A DNA stretch of 64,000 nt from Acidovorax soli (GCF_900107605.1 NZ_FNQJ01000002.1:62001-126000), one strand, 5' to 3'; counted from the first letter of the stretch, positions 18,337-28,129 are shown. Numbers and translations: made by a program. Notes: generated by a model not told the origin, from the sequence alone.

Positions 18337-19043
18337 GCACCACCACCGCCTTCATGGATGAGAGCACCGCCCGCGACGACATCTGCCGCGTGGGCCGCAG
18401 CCTGTTCGAGCGCGGCTATGTGCATGCCACCGCAGGCAACATCAGCGTGCGCCTGGCCGATGGCTACCTGATCACCCCCACCGACGCCTGCCTGGGCACG
18501 CTGCAGCCCGAGCGGCTGGCTCGCCTGGACGCGCAGGGCCAGCAGGTGGCGGGTGACCGGGCCAGCAAGACCATTGCGCTGCACCGGCAGATCTACGAGG
18601 CCTCGGCATCGACGGCGGCACCTGCCCGCTGCGTCATCCACACCCACAGCACGCACCTGGTGGCCTGCTCGCTGCAGGCCGACACGGGGGCAGGTGGCCA
18701 GCTGGCTCCTGATGCGCAATTGCTGCCGCCCATCACGCCCTATTTCGTCATGAAGGTAGGCCGCGTGCCGCACATCCCGTACCACCGCCCCGGTGATGCC
18801 GCAGCGGCAGCGCTGGTGGCGCAGACCATCGCCCGCCATGCCGCGCAGGGCCACCCCGTGCGCGCCGTGATGCTGGCGCGGCTGGGGCCCAATGTGTGGC
18901 ACGACACTCCCGCCGCCGCCATGGCCGTGCTCGAAGAGCTGGAAGAAACCGCCCGCCTGTGGCTGCTGTGCCAGCCCCGCCCCACGCCGCTGACCGAGCC
19001 CCAGATGGAAGAACTGCGCCAGGCCTTTGGCGCGCAGTGGTAA
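18333..19043 (+). CDS. otnC: 3-oxo-tetronate 4-phosphate decarboxylase
   Basis: OtnC is a class II aldolase-fold protein that decarboxylates 3-oxo-tetronate 4-phosphate to dihydroxyacetone phosphate. The 236-residue sequence has the zinc motif IHTHSTH (His103, His105), a third histidine candidate near residue 150, and N-terminal HATAGNISVRL. Where true aldolases of this fold carry a catalytic Glu in an S-S-E-like motif, this protein reads ASKTIALH, in keeping with a decarboxylase. It follows otnK with a four-base overlap. Confidence 0.9.
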   Translation: MSTTTAFMDESTARDDICRVGRSLFERGYVHATAGNISVRLADGYLITPTDACLGTLQPERLARLDAQGQQVAGDRASKTIALHRQIYEASASTAAPARCVIHTHSTHLVACSLQADTGAGGQLAPDAQLLPPITPYFVMKVGRVPHIPYHRPGDAAAAALVAQTIARHAAQGHPVRAVMLARLGPNVWHDTPAAAMAVLEELEETARLWLLCQPRPTPLTEPQMEELRQAFGAQW

Positions 19044-19079
19044 GGCCCAGCCCTCACCCCCCCAGACAGAAAGACACCC

Positions 19080-19877
19080 ATGCCCCGTTTTGCCGCCAAC
19101 CTGTCCATGCTCTACAGCGACGTGGACTTCCTCGACCGCTTTGCCGCCGCCGCCCACGACGGCTTCCAAGCGGTGGAATACCTCTTCCCCTACGCCTACC
19201 CCGCCCAGGAACTGGCCAAGCGCCTGCAGGCCAAAGGCCTGCAGCAGGTGCTGTTCAACGCCCCGCCCGGCGACTGGGATGCGGGCGAGCGCGGCCTGGC
19301 CTGCCTGCCCGGGCGCGAGGCCGAGTTCCGCGAAGGCATGGCCAAGGCCATCGAGTACGCCAAGGCGCTGCAATGCCCGCGCATCCACGTCATGGCCGGG
19401 CTGGTGCCCCAGGGCGCCGACGCAGCCAGCGTGCGTGCCACCTACATCGCCAACGTGCGCCACGCCGCCGAGCAGGCCGCGCCCCACGGCATCCAGATCC
19501 TGCTGGAACCCATCAACGGCCGCGACATGCCCGGCTTCTTCCTGAGCCGCCAGGACCAGGCCCACGCGCTGATTGCCGAGATCGGTGCGACCAACGTCAA
19601 GGTGCAGATGGACCTGTACCACGCGCAAATCGTGGAAGGCGACCTGGCCATGAAGATCCGCCAGTACCTGCCCACCGGCAATGTAGGCCACCTGCAGATC
19701 GCGGGCGTGCCCGAGCGCCACGAGCCCGATGTGGGCGAGGTGAACTACACCTACCTGTTCCAGCTGCTCGACAGCCTGGGCTACGGCGGCTGGATCGGCT
19801 GCGAGTACCGCCCTGCGCGCGGCGCAGCGCCCCATGCCACGTCGGACGGCCTGGGCTGGCTCAAGCCCTGGCTGTAA
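19080..19877 (+). CDS. otnI: 2-oxo-tetronate isomerase (hydroxypyruvate isomerase family)
   Basis: OtnI interconverts 2-oxo- and 3-oxo-tetronate so that the product of LtnD can be phosphorylated by OtnK. The 265-residue TIM-barrel protein opens [20 protein letters not shown] and has the family metal-site segments [29 protein letters not shown] and the C-terminal GWIGCEYRP. In isolation it would be called hydroxypyruvate isomerase; the operon favours the tetronate assignment. It is the last gene of the unit. Confidence 0.9.
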   Translation: MPRFAANLSMLYSDVDFLDRFAAAAHDGFQAVEYLFPYAYPAQELAKRLQAKGLQQVLFNAPPGDWDAGERGLACLPGREAEFREGMAKAIEYAKALQCPRIHVMAGLVPQGADAASVRATYIANVRHAAEQAAPHGIQILLEPINGRDMPGFFLSRQDQAHALIAEIGATNVKVQMDLYHAQIVEGDLAMKIRQYLPTGNVGHLQIAGVPERHEPDVGEVNYTYLFQLLDSLGYGGWIGCEYRPARGAAPHATSDGLGWLKPWL

Positions 19878-20387
<510 letters not shown>

Positions 20388-20424
20388 TCAGCTATTTATT
20401 TAGTAGCGACATTGTCCATCCGAT

Positions 20425-21255
20425 ATGCCCTGGTACGCCCGCCTGCAGCTGAACTACACCCTGGAGAACGCGCGCACCGTGGCGCGCTTCGAGCACGATG
20501 GGCCGCTGCGCATCCTGCAAAGCCTGTACCCGGAAGGTGACGGCATTTGCCACAACGTGCTGGTCCACCCGCCGGGCGGCCTGGTGGGGGGGGACACTCT
20601 GGACATCACGGCATCTGTGGGACCCGGCGCCCACGGGCTGGTCACAACGCCGGGCGCCACGCGCTTTTACCGGTCCACCGGAGAGCGTGCCCTGCAGCGC
20701 ACACACCTCTCACTCGAAGAAAACTCCCGCCTGGAATGGCTGCCGCTGGAGTCGCTTTGCTACAACGCCTGCCAGGCAGAAAACCACCTCACGATCAATA
20801 TCGCCCCTGGTGCCGAATGCATGGGCTGGGATGTCACCGCGCTGGGCCTGCCGCATGCCGGGCAAGCCTTTGACACCGGCCGCTTCGTGCAGCACATCGA
20901 GGTGCCCGGCCTGTGGCTGGAGCGCGGCGTGATAGACGCTGCCGACCGGCGCCTGCTGCAAAGCCCACTGGGTCTGGCAGGACACCACTGCGTGGCCAGC
21001 CTGTTCCTCACAACGGGCGCCCCGATGGGCAAGGCCCGGCGCGATGCCGCTCTGGACGCTGCCCGCGCCCTGATGGACACCCATGCACTCAAGGCCACCG
21101 CAGGCGCCACCAGCCCCAACGGGCAGGTGGTGGTGCTCCGCGTGCTGGCGCCACAGGTAGAGCCGGCGATGCAACTGCTCAAGCAGGTGCGGTCCGCATG
21201 GCGTGCTGCCCTGTGGCAACTCGACGCCGCACCGCCCCGCATCTGGTCCATGTAG
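20425..21255 (+). CDS. ureD: urease accessory protein UreD
   Basis: UreD (UreH) binds apo-urease and, with UreF and UreG, forms the nickel-insertion complex. The 276-residue protein begins MPWYARLQLNYTLENARTVA and has the family motifs PEGDGICHNVLVHPPGGLVG, TTPGATRFYRS and LEWLPLE. Normally ureD adjoins ureA; here nearly 12 kb separates it from ureA, with the urea transporter and sensor genes lying between on the opposite strand. It is tail to tail with urtE, 39 bases apart. Confidence 0.95.
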   Translation: MPWYARLQLNYTLENARTVARFEHDGPLRILQSLYPEGDGICHNVLVHPPGGLVGGDTLDITASVGPGAHGLVTTPGATRFYRSTGERALQRTHLSLEENSRLEWLPLESLCYNACQAENHLTINIAPGAECMGWDVTALGLPHAGQAFDTGRFVQHIEVPGLWLERGVIDAADRRLLQSPLGLAGHHCVASLFLTTGAPMGKARRDAALDAARALMDTHALKATAGATSPNGQVVVLRVLAPQVEPAMQLLKQVRSAWRAALWQLDAAPPRIWSM

Positions 21256-21294
21256 GCAACAGGCGCTGGTGCAGACCTGCCATGGAGCCCACGA

Positions 21295-21987
21295 TCAAAT
21301 CGCCACGAGTTTGCGAATACCCTTCGCCTCCATCTCGCTGCCGGGGCCACGCGCAATGACCTCGCCGCGCTCCATCACCAAGTAGTCATCGGCCAGCTCC
21401 TGCGCAAAGTCGTAGTACTGCTCGCAGAGCAGGATGGCCATCTCGCCGGTGTCGGCCAGCATGCGGATCACGCGGCCGATGTCCTTGATGATGCTGGGCT
21501 GGATGCCCTCGGTGGGCTCGTCCAGGATCAAGAGGCGCGGCCCGGGCGCAAGGGCCCGCGCAATGGCCAGCTGCTGCTGCTGCCCACCCGACAGGTCGCC
21601 GCCCCGGCGCCCCAGCATCTGCTGGAGCACAGGGAACAGCTCGTACAGGTGCGCAGGCACGGGCGTGGAGCCGCTTTTGTAGGCCAGGCCCATGCGGAGG
21701 TTCTCTTCCACCGTGAGGCGGCCGAAGATCTCACGGCCTTGGGGCACAAAGCCAATGCCCGCGCGCGCACGGTCATAGGGCGTGGCTTTGTCGATGGATT
21801 TGCCGTCAAACTGGATGGAGCCGCTCTTAATGGGCACCAGGCCCATGAGGCTTTTGAGCAGCGTGGTCTTGCCCACGCCGTTGCGGCCCAGCAGCACGGT
21901 GACCTTGCCGGGGGTGGCGGTGAGGCTCACGTCGCGCAGGATGTGGGAGCCGCCGTAGTACTGGTTGATGTTTTGGACGGTGAGCAT
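21295..21987 (-). CDS. urtE: urea ABC transporter ATP-binding subunit UrtE
   Basis: UrtE is one of two ATPases of the high-affinity urea importer UrtABCDE, a branched-chain amino-acid-type ABC system. The 230-residue protein begins MLTVQNINQYYGGSHILRDV and has Walker A GRNGVGKTT, signature LSGGQQQQLAIARAL and Walker B LLILDEPTEGIQP. The combination QYYGGSHILRDV with EGIQPSIIKDIG is typical of UrtE rather than LivF. It is last in the leftward urt gene order but is cut off from urtD by about 950 bases of repeats, so its expression may depend on readthrough or its own promoter. Confidence 0.93.
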   Translation of the reverse strand: MLTVQNINQYYGGSHILRDVSLTATPGKVTVLLGRNGVGKTTLLKSLMGLVPIKSGSIQFDGKSIDKATPYDRARAGIGFVPQGREIFGRLTVEENLRMGLAYKSGSTPVPAHLYELFPVLQQMLGRRGGDLSGGQQQQLAIARALAPGPRLLILDEPTEGIQPSIIKDIGRVIRMLADTGEMAILLCEQYYDFAQELADDYLVMERGEVIARGPGSEMEAKGIRKLVAI

Positions 21988-22003
21988 GGTGGTCTTTTGA
22001 GTG

Positions 22004-22052
22004 TTTTTGGCTCTAGCGATTTATTAGCAAGCGCTGACAGCCATTAAATTAG
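22004..22052. repeat. short palindromic repeat upstream of urtE
   Basis: The motif GGCTCTAGCG...AAGCGCTGACAGCC followed by ATTAAATT resembles a short repeat type seen between Comamonadaceae genes. It lies just before the urtE start on the urtE side of the large repeat element. AGCG and CGCT form an internal palindrome. Confidence 0.45.
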
Positions 22053-22119
22053 GAGCGATTGCGCTGGTCATGCGGGGGGTGGGGGCCGCTCGCCACTCTG
22101 TGCGAGGTGCTTGTGCGAC

Positions 22120-22788
22120 GGGCGGAGGCCGGGAATTCGCCCCGGCGGGCGAGTAACTTTCTTTCGCGTCGCCGAAAGAAAGTCACCAAAGAAAGGGCGA
22201 CCCTGCTGTGCGTGTCCCTTCGCTTCGCTGCGGGCAACCTGCGATGCTCGGTCAGGAGGCGCCACCGCAGAACTCACTGCGCGCTGCGCGCTCCGTTCGA
22301 ACAACTGCGGTGAGTCAGAGCACGAAGTGCGTGTGTCCTGCGGCACACGCACACGCCCCCAGCCCTGCGCTTCTCGGCACGCACAGAAGGGACCCCGGGG
22401 AGCGGACATCCACACGGGCCATCGCTGCGCTCGGCCCCGTCTCGCGGGCGCAAGCGCCTTCCGCTGCGAAAGCCAGGCCGAGAGCAGCGATGGCCCGTGT
22501 GGCTGTTTGGCTGACCATCCCCTCTGGCTGCGCCTGCGGCAGGGCGGTTGCGGGGTGGCATGGACGTCGAAGCGCCCATGCTTCGTGCTCTGACTCGCCG
22601 TGGCTGTCCGAGCGGCGCGCACAGCGCAAAGCGAGTTCCACGGCGCACCCCGCAACCGCACCGACGCAGGTTTGCCCCCACGCCCCGCGTGGGGGTCGCA
22701 GACTGGGGGTCGCCTTTTCTTTGGTGACTTTCTTTTGGCGAAGCAAAAGAAAGTTACTCGCACGCCGGGCGACTCCCGGCCTCCGCCC
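22120..22788. repeat. large nested inverted-repeat element between urtE and urtD
   Basis: This 670-base stretch carries no convincing gene. Its ends are inverted copies of about 80 bases: GGCGGAGGCCGGGA at 22121 matches TCCCGGCCTCCGCC at 22774, and GAGTAACTTTCTTT at 22151 matches AAAGAAAGTTACTC at 22746. Further in, GAGTCAGAGCACGAAG at 22312 is mirrored by CTTCGTGCTCTGACTC near 22579, and the centre pairs GGCCATCGCTGCGCTCGGCC with GGCCGAGAGCAGCGATGGCC. The whole could fold as one long hairpin or cruciform. Open frames inside it on both strands are Arg/Ala/Pro rich and match no family. No transposase is present. Confidence 0.8.
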
Positions 22789-22826
22789 TCAACACCAGCA
22801 TGCCCTCCAAGCCAGCAAGCAACAGC

Positions 22827-22903
22827 TCCGACAAGCTCAGCCCGAACGAATCGAGAACGGCCCCCAGGCTTCGACAAGCTCAGCCCGAACGGATCGAGGA
22901 CAG
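22827..22903. repeat. two tandem REP-like copies (GACAAGCTCAGCCCGAACG)
   Basis: Two copies of a 34-base unit, at 22827-22860 and 22870-22903, share CGACAAGCTCAGCCCGAACG and then A/GATCGAGAACGG or GATCGAGGACAG. This core is a widespread proteobacterial extragenic repeat. The copies end 37 bases after the urtD stop, in the 3' region of that gene. Confidence 0.75.
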
Positions 22904-22939
22904 CCAGGCCAGCGGAGACGAAGAAGTGGCAAAACACGA

Positions 22940-23815
22940 TCACCGCCCCAGATAAACCTCAATCACCCGCTCATCCGCCTGCACCTGATCGAGCGTTCCC
23001 TCCGCCAACACTGATCCATCGCACAACACCGTCACCTTCTCCGAAATCGTGCGGATAAAGCCCATGTCGTGCTCCACCACCATCAACGAATGCTTTCCCT
23101 TCAAAGTCAGAAAAAGCTCTGCCGTGCGGGCTGTTTCTTCATCCGTCATGCCCGCCACCGGCTCGTCCAGCAGCAGCAACTTCGGGTCCTGCATCAGCAG
23201 CATGCCAATCTCGAGCCACTGCTTTTGCCCGTGGCTCAGGTTGCCGGACTGGCGCGTCACACTGCCCGCCAGGTGGATGGTGTGCAGGATCTCGGCCAGG
23301 CGGTCCGACTGCGCGGAGTCGAGCCGGAAGAACATGCTGGACTTCACGCCCTTGTGGGTCTTGAGCGCCAGTTCCAGGTTCTCGAACACGCTGAGCTGCT
23401 CGAACACCGTGGGCTTCTGGAACTTGCGGCCTATCCCTAAGCTGGCGATCTCGGGCTCGTTGTGGCGCAGCAGGTCGATGGTGGAGCCGAAGAACACCGT
23501 GCCTTTGTCGGGCCGCGTCTTGCCGGTGATGATGTCCATCATCGTCGTCTTGCCCGCGCCGTTGGGGCCGATGATGCAGCGCAGCTCGCCCGGGGCGATG
23601 TCCAGGCTCAGGCCATTGATGGCCTTGAAGCCGTCAAAGCTCACGTGCACATCTTCCAGGTACAGGATGCGGCCGTGGGTCACATCCACCTCGCCCGGCA
23701 CCGCCACGCGCGAGAAGCCTGCCGCGCGGCCACCCGACTCGGTCTGGCCCAGCGCAGCGGGCGCCAGCGTCTTCTGCAGCCTCCGCGCGCCTTCTTCCAT
23801 CAGATCGGGCGTCAT
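22940..23815 (-). CDS. urtD: urea ABC transporter ATP-binding subunit UrtD
   Basis: The 291-residue ATPase has Walker A GPNGAGKTTMMD, signature LSHGQKQWLEIGMLL and Walker B LLLLDEPVAGMTDEE, the last two being characteristic of UrtD. About 45 residues precede the ABC domain (EGARRLQKTLAPAALGQTES), more than in many homologues. The start at 23815 overlaps the urtC stop by four bases. It works with UrtE to drive urea uptake through the UrtBC pore. Confidence 0.93.
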   Translation of the reverse strand: MTPDLMEEGARRLQKTLAPAALGQTESGGRAAGFSRVAVPGEVDVTHGRILYLEDVHVSFDGFKAINGLSLDIAPGELRCIIGPNGAGKTTMMDIITGKTRPDKGTVFFGSTIDLLRHNEPEIASLGIGRKFQKPTVFEQLSVFENLELALKTHKGVKSSMFFRLDSAQSDRLAEILHTIHLAGSVTRQSGNLSHGQKQWLEIGMLLMQDPKLLLLDEPVAGMTDEETARTAELFLTLKGKHSLMVVEHDMGFIRTISEKVTVLCDGSVLAEGTLDQVQADERVIEVYLGR

Positions 23816-24951
23816 TGCGCAGCTCCCTTCGTGGTTGTCAGTTTTGCTTTGAGCTTCTTGACCAGCCCCACCACGCCATCGGGCAGGAACAGCGTCACGG
23901 CAATGAACAGCGCACCCAGAAAGTACAGCCAGAACTCGGGCGCCGTCACCGTGAGCCAGCTCTTGGCACCGTTGACGATGAAGGCCCCCACGATGGGCCC
24001 GATCAGCGTGGAGCGGCCGCCCACGGCTGCCCACACCGCTATCTCGATGGAGTTGGCGGCGCTCATCTCACCGGGGTTGATGATGCCGACCTGGGGCACA
24101 TACAGCGCGCCTGCCACGCCGCACATCATGGCGCTGATGGTCCAGATGGTGAGCTTGTAGGGCAGCGGCGAATAGCCCGAGAACATGACGCGGCTCTCGG
24201 CGTCGCGCACCGCCTGCAGCACGCGGCCGAACTTGCTGCGCACCAGCCAGCGCGCCAGCAAAAAGAAACCCAGCAGCGTGACACCTGTCAGCACGAAGAG
24301 CAGCATGCGCATGGTCGGCGTGGCGATGGGCATGCCCAGGATGCGCTTGAAGTCGGTAAAGCCGTTGTTGCCGCCAAAGCCGGTTTCGTTGCGAAAGAAC
24401 AGCAGCATGGCCGCGTACGTCATGGCCTGCGTGATGATGGAGAAGTACACACCCTTGATGCGCGAGCGGAAGGCAAAGTAGCCGAACACAAATGCAATCA
24501 CGCCCGGCACGGCCACGATGAGGACCAGCGTGGCCACAAAGCTGTCGGACAGCGCCCAGTGCCAGGGCAACTCCTTCCAGTCGAGGAAGACCATGAAGTC
24601 GGGCAGGTCGCTCTGGTAGTTGCCGTCGCGGCCGATCTGGCGCATGAGGTACATGCCCATCACGTAGCCACCCAGCGCAAAGAACAGGCCGTGGCCCAGG
24701 CTCAGGATGCCGGTGTAGCCCCAGATCAGGTCCATGGCCAGCGCGCAGATGGCGTAGCACATGATCTTGCCGAGCAGCGCCACGGCGTAGTCCGACAGGT
24801 GGAACAGGCTGCCTGCGGGCACCCACAGGTTGAGCACGGGTGCGACGGCGCACACCACGATGAGCGCCACGATGAAGGCTGACCAGCCACCGCGCGTGAG
24901 CAGCGGCGGGGGTGCGGGCAGTTGGAGGTTGGGAGAGGTTGGCGTAGTCAT
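23812..24951 (-). CDS. urtC: urea ABC transporter permease UrtC
   Basis: UrtC is an inner-membrane pore subunit of the urea importer. The 379-residue protein has a short cytoplasmic Pro-rich N-terminus and about ten hydrophobic helices, with conserved segments IWGYTGILSLGHGLFFALGG and YFAFRSRIKGVYFSIITQA and the UrtC-type NETGFGGNNGFTDFK loop. The start follows the urtB stop by 20 bases. It is translationally coupled to urtD through an ATGA overlap. Confidence 0.95.
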   Translation of the reverse strand: MTTPTSPNLQLPAPPPLLTRGGWSAFIVALIVVCAVAPVLNLWVPAGSLFHLSDYAVALLGKIMCYAICALAMDLIWGYTGILSLGHGLFFALGGYVMGMYLMRQIGRDGNYQSDLPDFMVFLDWKELPWHWALSDSFVATLVLIVAVPGVIAFVFGYFAFRSRIKGVYFSIITQAMTYAAMLLFFRNETGFGGNNGFTDFKRILGMPIATPTMRMLLFVLTGVTLLGFFLLARWLVRSKFGRVLQAVRDAESRVMFSGYSPLPYKLTIWTISAMMCGVAGALYVPQVGIINPGEMSAANSIEIAVWAAVGGRSTLIGPIVGAFIVNGAKSWLTVTAPEFWLYFLGALFIAVTLFLPDGVVGLVKKLKAKLTTTKGAAQ

Positions 24952-24971
24952 GATCTGTCTTCTCTGGTGCT

Positions 24972-26552
24972 TCAGTCGGCCGTACGCCCTTTGACCGCGA
25001 AGATGCCCTGGGGCCGCTTCTGGATGAAGATGATGATGAACACCAGCACCGCAATCTTGGCCAGCACCGCGCCCGCCCAGCCTTCGAGGAACTTGTTCAG
25101 GATGCCCAGACCCAGCGCGGCATACACGGTGCCCGCGAGCTGCCCAACACCGCCCAGCACCACCACCATGAAGGCATCGACGATGTAGCTCTGGCCCAGG
25201 TCCGGCCCCACATTGCCCACCTGGCTCAGCGCACAACCGGCCAGGCCCGCAATGCCCGAGCCCAGCGCAAAGGCCATGGTGTCGATGCGCGCGGTGTTCA
25301 CGCCCATGCACGAGGCAATGGGGCGGTTTTGCGTGACGCCGCGCACGAACAGGCCCAGGCGTGTGCGGCCGATCAGGTAGCCCATGCCCAGCAGCACTGC
25401 GATGGCAAAGCCGATGATGACCAGCCGGTTGTAGGGCAGCGTGAGGTTGGAGAGCACCTGCACGCCGCCGCTCATCCACGCGGGGTTTTCCACGCCCACG
25501 TTCTGCGCGCCAAAAATCGTGCGCACCAGCTGCATCAGCACCAGGCTGATACCCCAGGTAGCCAGCAGCGTCTCCAGCGGGCGGCCGTACAGGAAGCGGA
25601 GCACACCCCGCTCCAGCACCGCGCCCACGGCGGCGGATGCGCCAAACGCCAGCGGCAGCGCGGCGACCAGGTACCAGTCGAACGCGCCCGGAAAATGCTT
25701 CTGGAAGATGCCCTGCACCACGTAGGTGGCGTAAGCGCCGATCATCATCAGCTCGCCATGGGCCATGTTGATCACGCCCATGAGGCCGTAAGTGATGGCC
25801 AGGCCCAAGGCGACGAGCAGCAGGATGGAGCCCAGGCTGATGCCCGAGAACGCTGCGCCCAGGCGTTCGCCCCAAGCCAGTTTTTCGTCCAGGGTGCGCA
25901 GCGCGGCCTGCAGGGCTGACTTGACCTTGGCGTCTTCTTCGACCGCCACGCGCTCGTTCAGCAGCAGGCGCGTGTCGGGCGTGGCGCTGGCCGACAGGGC
26001 CTGCGCGGCAGCCATGCGCTGCGCGGCATCGTCGCTGCCCAGCAAGGTGGCGGCGCGGGCGAGCTCCAGCTGGACCTTGATCTTGTCGTTGCTTTCCTGC
26101 GCCAGGGCTTTGTCCAGCAAAGGCAGACGGCCTGCGTCAGGCTCCTTGGTCAGCGCCTTGGCTGCGGCCATGCGCTGGGCTTCGTCCTTGCCAAACAGCG
26201 CCAGGCCCGCCAGGGCCGTGTCGATCTCACCGCGCATGCGGTTGTTGTTGATGATGTCCTCGGCGTCCGCGGGCACGGGCACCTCGGCACCGGTGACGGG
26301 GTCGATGCCCTTGTCGCCCTGCACGATCAGGGCCTTCCCCCCGGCGACCTTCACTGCATCATCGGCCAGCGCCCGCAGGAAGGCGGCGGTGCGCTCGCTG
26401 GGCTCCGCCACGGCCTGCTGCACAGCGGCCACGCGGTCGTCGGTTTCGCCTGCGGCCATGGCCAGGGCCTGCTCGGCAGTGAGTGCGTGGGCCTGCACAG
26501 TGGCACACAACAGAACGCAGACGATCAGACGGGAAAAAAATGAGAAAAACAT
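24972..26552 (-). CDS. urtB: urea ABC transporter permease UrtB
   Basis: The 526-residue permease has a cleavable signal peptide (ending near QAHA), then an extended periplasmic region of about 200 residues rich in Ala/Asp/Glu helices (AEQALAMAAGETDDRVAAVQ), which is characteristic of UrtB and absent from LivH. The LivH-like membrane domain follows, with GLAITYGLMGVINMAHGELM. The start at 26552 gives the signal peptide; an upstream in-frame ATG at 26624 would bury it. It pairs with UrtC to form the urea channel. Confidence 0.93.
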   Translation of the reverse strand: MFFSFFSRLIVCVLLCATVQAHALTAEQALAMAAGETDDRVAAVQQAVAEPSERTAAFLRALADDAVKVAGGKALIVQGDKGIDPVTGAEVPVPADAEDIINNNRMRGEIDTALAGLALFGKDEAQRMAAAKALTKEPDAGRLPLLDKALAQESNDKIKVQLELARAATLLGSDDAAQRMAAAQALSASATPDTRLLLNERVAVEEDAKVKSALQAALRTLDEKLAWGERLGAAFSGISLGSILLLVALGLAITYGLMGVINMAHGELMMIGAYATYVVQGIFQKHFPGAFDWYLVAALPLAFGASAAVGAVLERGVLRFLYGRPLETLLATWGISLVLMQLVRTIFGAQNVGVENPAWMSGGVQVLSNLTLPYNRLVIIGFAIAVLLGMGYLIGRTRLGLFVRGVTQNRPIASCMGVNTARIDTMAFALGSGIAGLAGCALSQVGNVGPDLGQSYIVDAFMVVVLGGVGQLAGTVYAALGLGILNKFLEGWAGAVLAKIAVLVFIIIFIQKRPQGIFAVKGRTAD

Positions 26553-26649
26553 GGAAGGGCCAGTGGGTGAAATAAACGACCAGCCTCTGCGGTGAGCACA
26601 GCCCATGCCAGCGCCCCCGCGCAAGGGCCGCCCCGCCGCGCTGGGGGCG

Positions 26650-26697
26650 TCCCCCTCCCACGCGCAGCGTGAGAGAGGGGGAAGCGGCGTAGCCGCT
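26650..26697 (-). promoter_or_regulatory. tandem hairpins between urtA and urtB
   Basis: Two stem-loops lie in the 155-base gap after the urtA stop. One pairs TCCCCCTC with GAGGGGGA (26650-26682) around a second short stem (ACGC/GCGT). The other pairs AGCGGC with GCCGCT around GTA (26683-26697). No T-run follows. Such stems after the binding-protein gene commonly protect its message or reduce readthrough, giving more UrtA than membrane subunits. This is inferred from position and folding only. Confidence 0.55.
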
Positions 26698-26707
26698 CAG
26701 GGGGAGA

Positions 26708-27970
26708 TCACTTCTTCTCCGGCTCGTCCTTCTTCTTGTCGTTGCCTTCGATGTACGGGCTCCACGGCTTGGCCTTCACAGGGCCAGGGGTCTTCCACAC
26801 CACGTTGAACTGGCCGTCGGCCTTGATCTCGCCGATGAACACGCTCTTGTGCAGGTGGTGGTTCTTCTCGTCCATCTTGCTCACGATGCCCGACGGTGCC
26901 TTGAAGGTCTGGCCGGCCATGGCGGCGATCACCTTGTCCACGTCGGTGCTCTTGGCCTTTTCCACGGCCTGCTTCCACATGTTCACGCCGATGTAGGTGG
27001 CTTCCATCGGGTCGTTGGTGAGTGGCTTGTCCTTGTGGCCGGCAATGCCCTTGGCCTTGGCGTAGTCGCTCCACTTCTTGATGAAGGCGGTGTTCTCAGG
27101 GCTCTTGATGGACTGGAAGTAGTTCCAGGCGGCCAGGTGGCCCACCAGCGGCTTGGTGTCCACGCCGCGCAGTTCCTCTTCACCCACCGAGAAGGCCACC
27201 ACAGGCACGTCCTTGGCCTTCAGGCCGGCGTTGCCCAGTTCCTTGTAGAAAGGCACGTTGGAGTCACCATTGATGGTGGAGACCACGGCCGTCTTGCCCC
27301 CCTGGCTGAACTTCTTGATGTCGGCCACGATGGTCTGGTAGTCGCTGTGACCAAACGGCGTGTACTTCTCGTCGATGTCGGCATCCTTCACGCCCTTGGA
27401 CTTGAGGTAGGCGCGCAGGATCTTGTTGGTGGTGCGGGGGTACACATAGTCGGTGCCCAGCAGCACCCAGCGGCGGGCAGCGCCGCCGTCCTTGCTCATC
27501 AGGTAGTCCACCGCAGGGATGGCTTGCTGGTTGGGCGCGGCGCCGGTGTAGAACACGTTCTTGGACAGTTCTTCACCTTCGTACTGCACGGGGTAGAACA
27601 GCAGGCCGTTCATTTCTTCCACCACGGGCAGCACCGACTTGCGCGACACCGAGGTCCAGCAGCCGAAGATGACCGAGACCTTGTCCTGGCCCAGCAGCTG
27701 CTTGGTCTTTTCGGCGAACAGGGGCCAGTTGGAGGCCGGGTCCACCACCACGGGTTCCAGCTTCTTGCCCAGCACGCCACCCTTGGCGTTGATCTCGTCG
27801 ATGGCCATGAGCACGGTGTCTTTCAGCACCGTTTCGGAGATGGCCATGGTGCCCGACAGGCTGTGCAGGATGCCGACCTTGATCGTGTCCTGGGCGTGGG
27901 CTGGCAGTGCAGACAGGCCAGCGAGCGCAGCGGCGGCCGCGAGGGCCTTGAGGGAATGACGACGTTGCAT
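26708..27970 (-). CDS. urtA: urea ABC transporter substrate-binding protein UrtA
   Basis: UrtA captures urea in the periplasm. The 420-residue protein has a signal peptide ending ALPAHAQ, then the family opening DTIKVGILHSLSGTMAISET and the type I periplasmic-binding fold, with UrtA-specific FGCWTSVSRKSVLPVVEE and NGLLFYPVQYEGEE. The C-terminus is Lys/Asp/Glu rich. A ribosome site GGAGAAG lies before the ATG. It is the first urt gene and lies 159 bases downstream of the response-regulator gene, so it may have its own promoter as well as readthrough from the sensor operon. Confidence 0.96.
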   Translation of the reverse strand: MQRRHSLKALAAAAALAGLSALPAHAQDTIKVGILHSLSGTMAISETVLKDTVLMAIDEINAKGGVLGKKLEPVVVDPASNWPLFAEKTKQLLGQDKVSVIFGCWTSVSRKSVLPVVEEMNGLLFYPVQYEGEELSKNVFYTGAAPNQQAIPAVDYLMSKDGGAARRWVLLGTDYVYPRTTNKILRAYLKSKGVKDADIDEKYTPFGHSDYQTIVADIKKFSQGGKTAVVSTINGDSNVPFYKELGNAGLKAKDVPVVAFSVGEEELRGVDTKPLVGHLAAWNYFQSIKSPENTAFIKKWSDYAKAKGIAGHKDKPLTNDPMEATYIGVNMWKQAVEKAKSTDVDKVIAAMAGQTFKAPSGIVSKMDEKNHHLHKSVFIGEIKADGQFNVVWKTPGPVKAKPWSPYIEGNDKKKDEPEKK

Positions 27971-28129
27971 GTGTGCTTCTCCAGTGGGTGGTTGCAATCC
28001 ATCGAACCGCTTCACACGGTGGCCCCGGTGGGGTGCCATGTGTGATCGGGCGATGGAATGGATTCTGGAGAGCGCGGCCGGCTTGGGAAATACGCCGGGT
28101 GGCGTACACCGCACGGGTTCCGTCCGCGC

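Noticed and set aside
22068-22943. Several open frames of 100-290 codons inside the large palindrome
   Set aside because: They are Arg/Pro/Ala rich, mirror each other because of the inverted repeat, and show no family motif.
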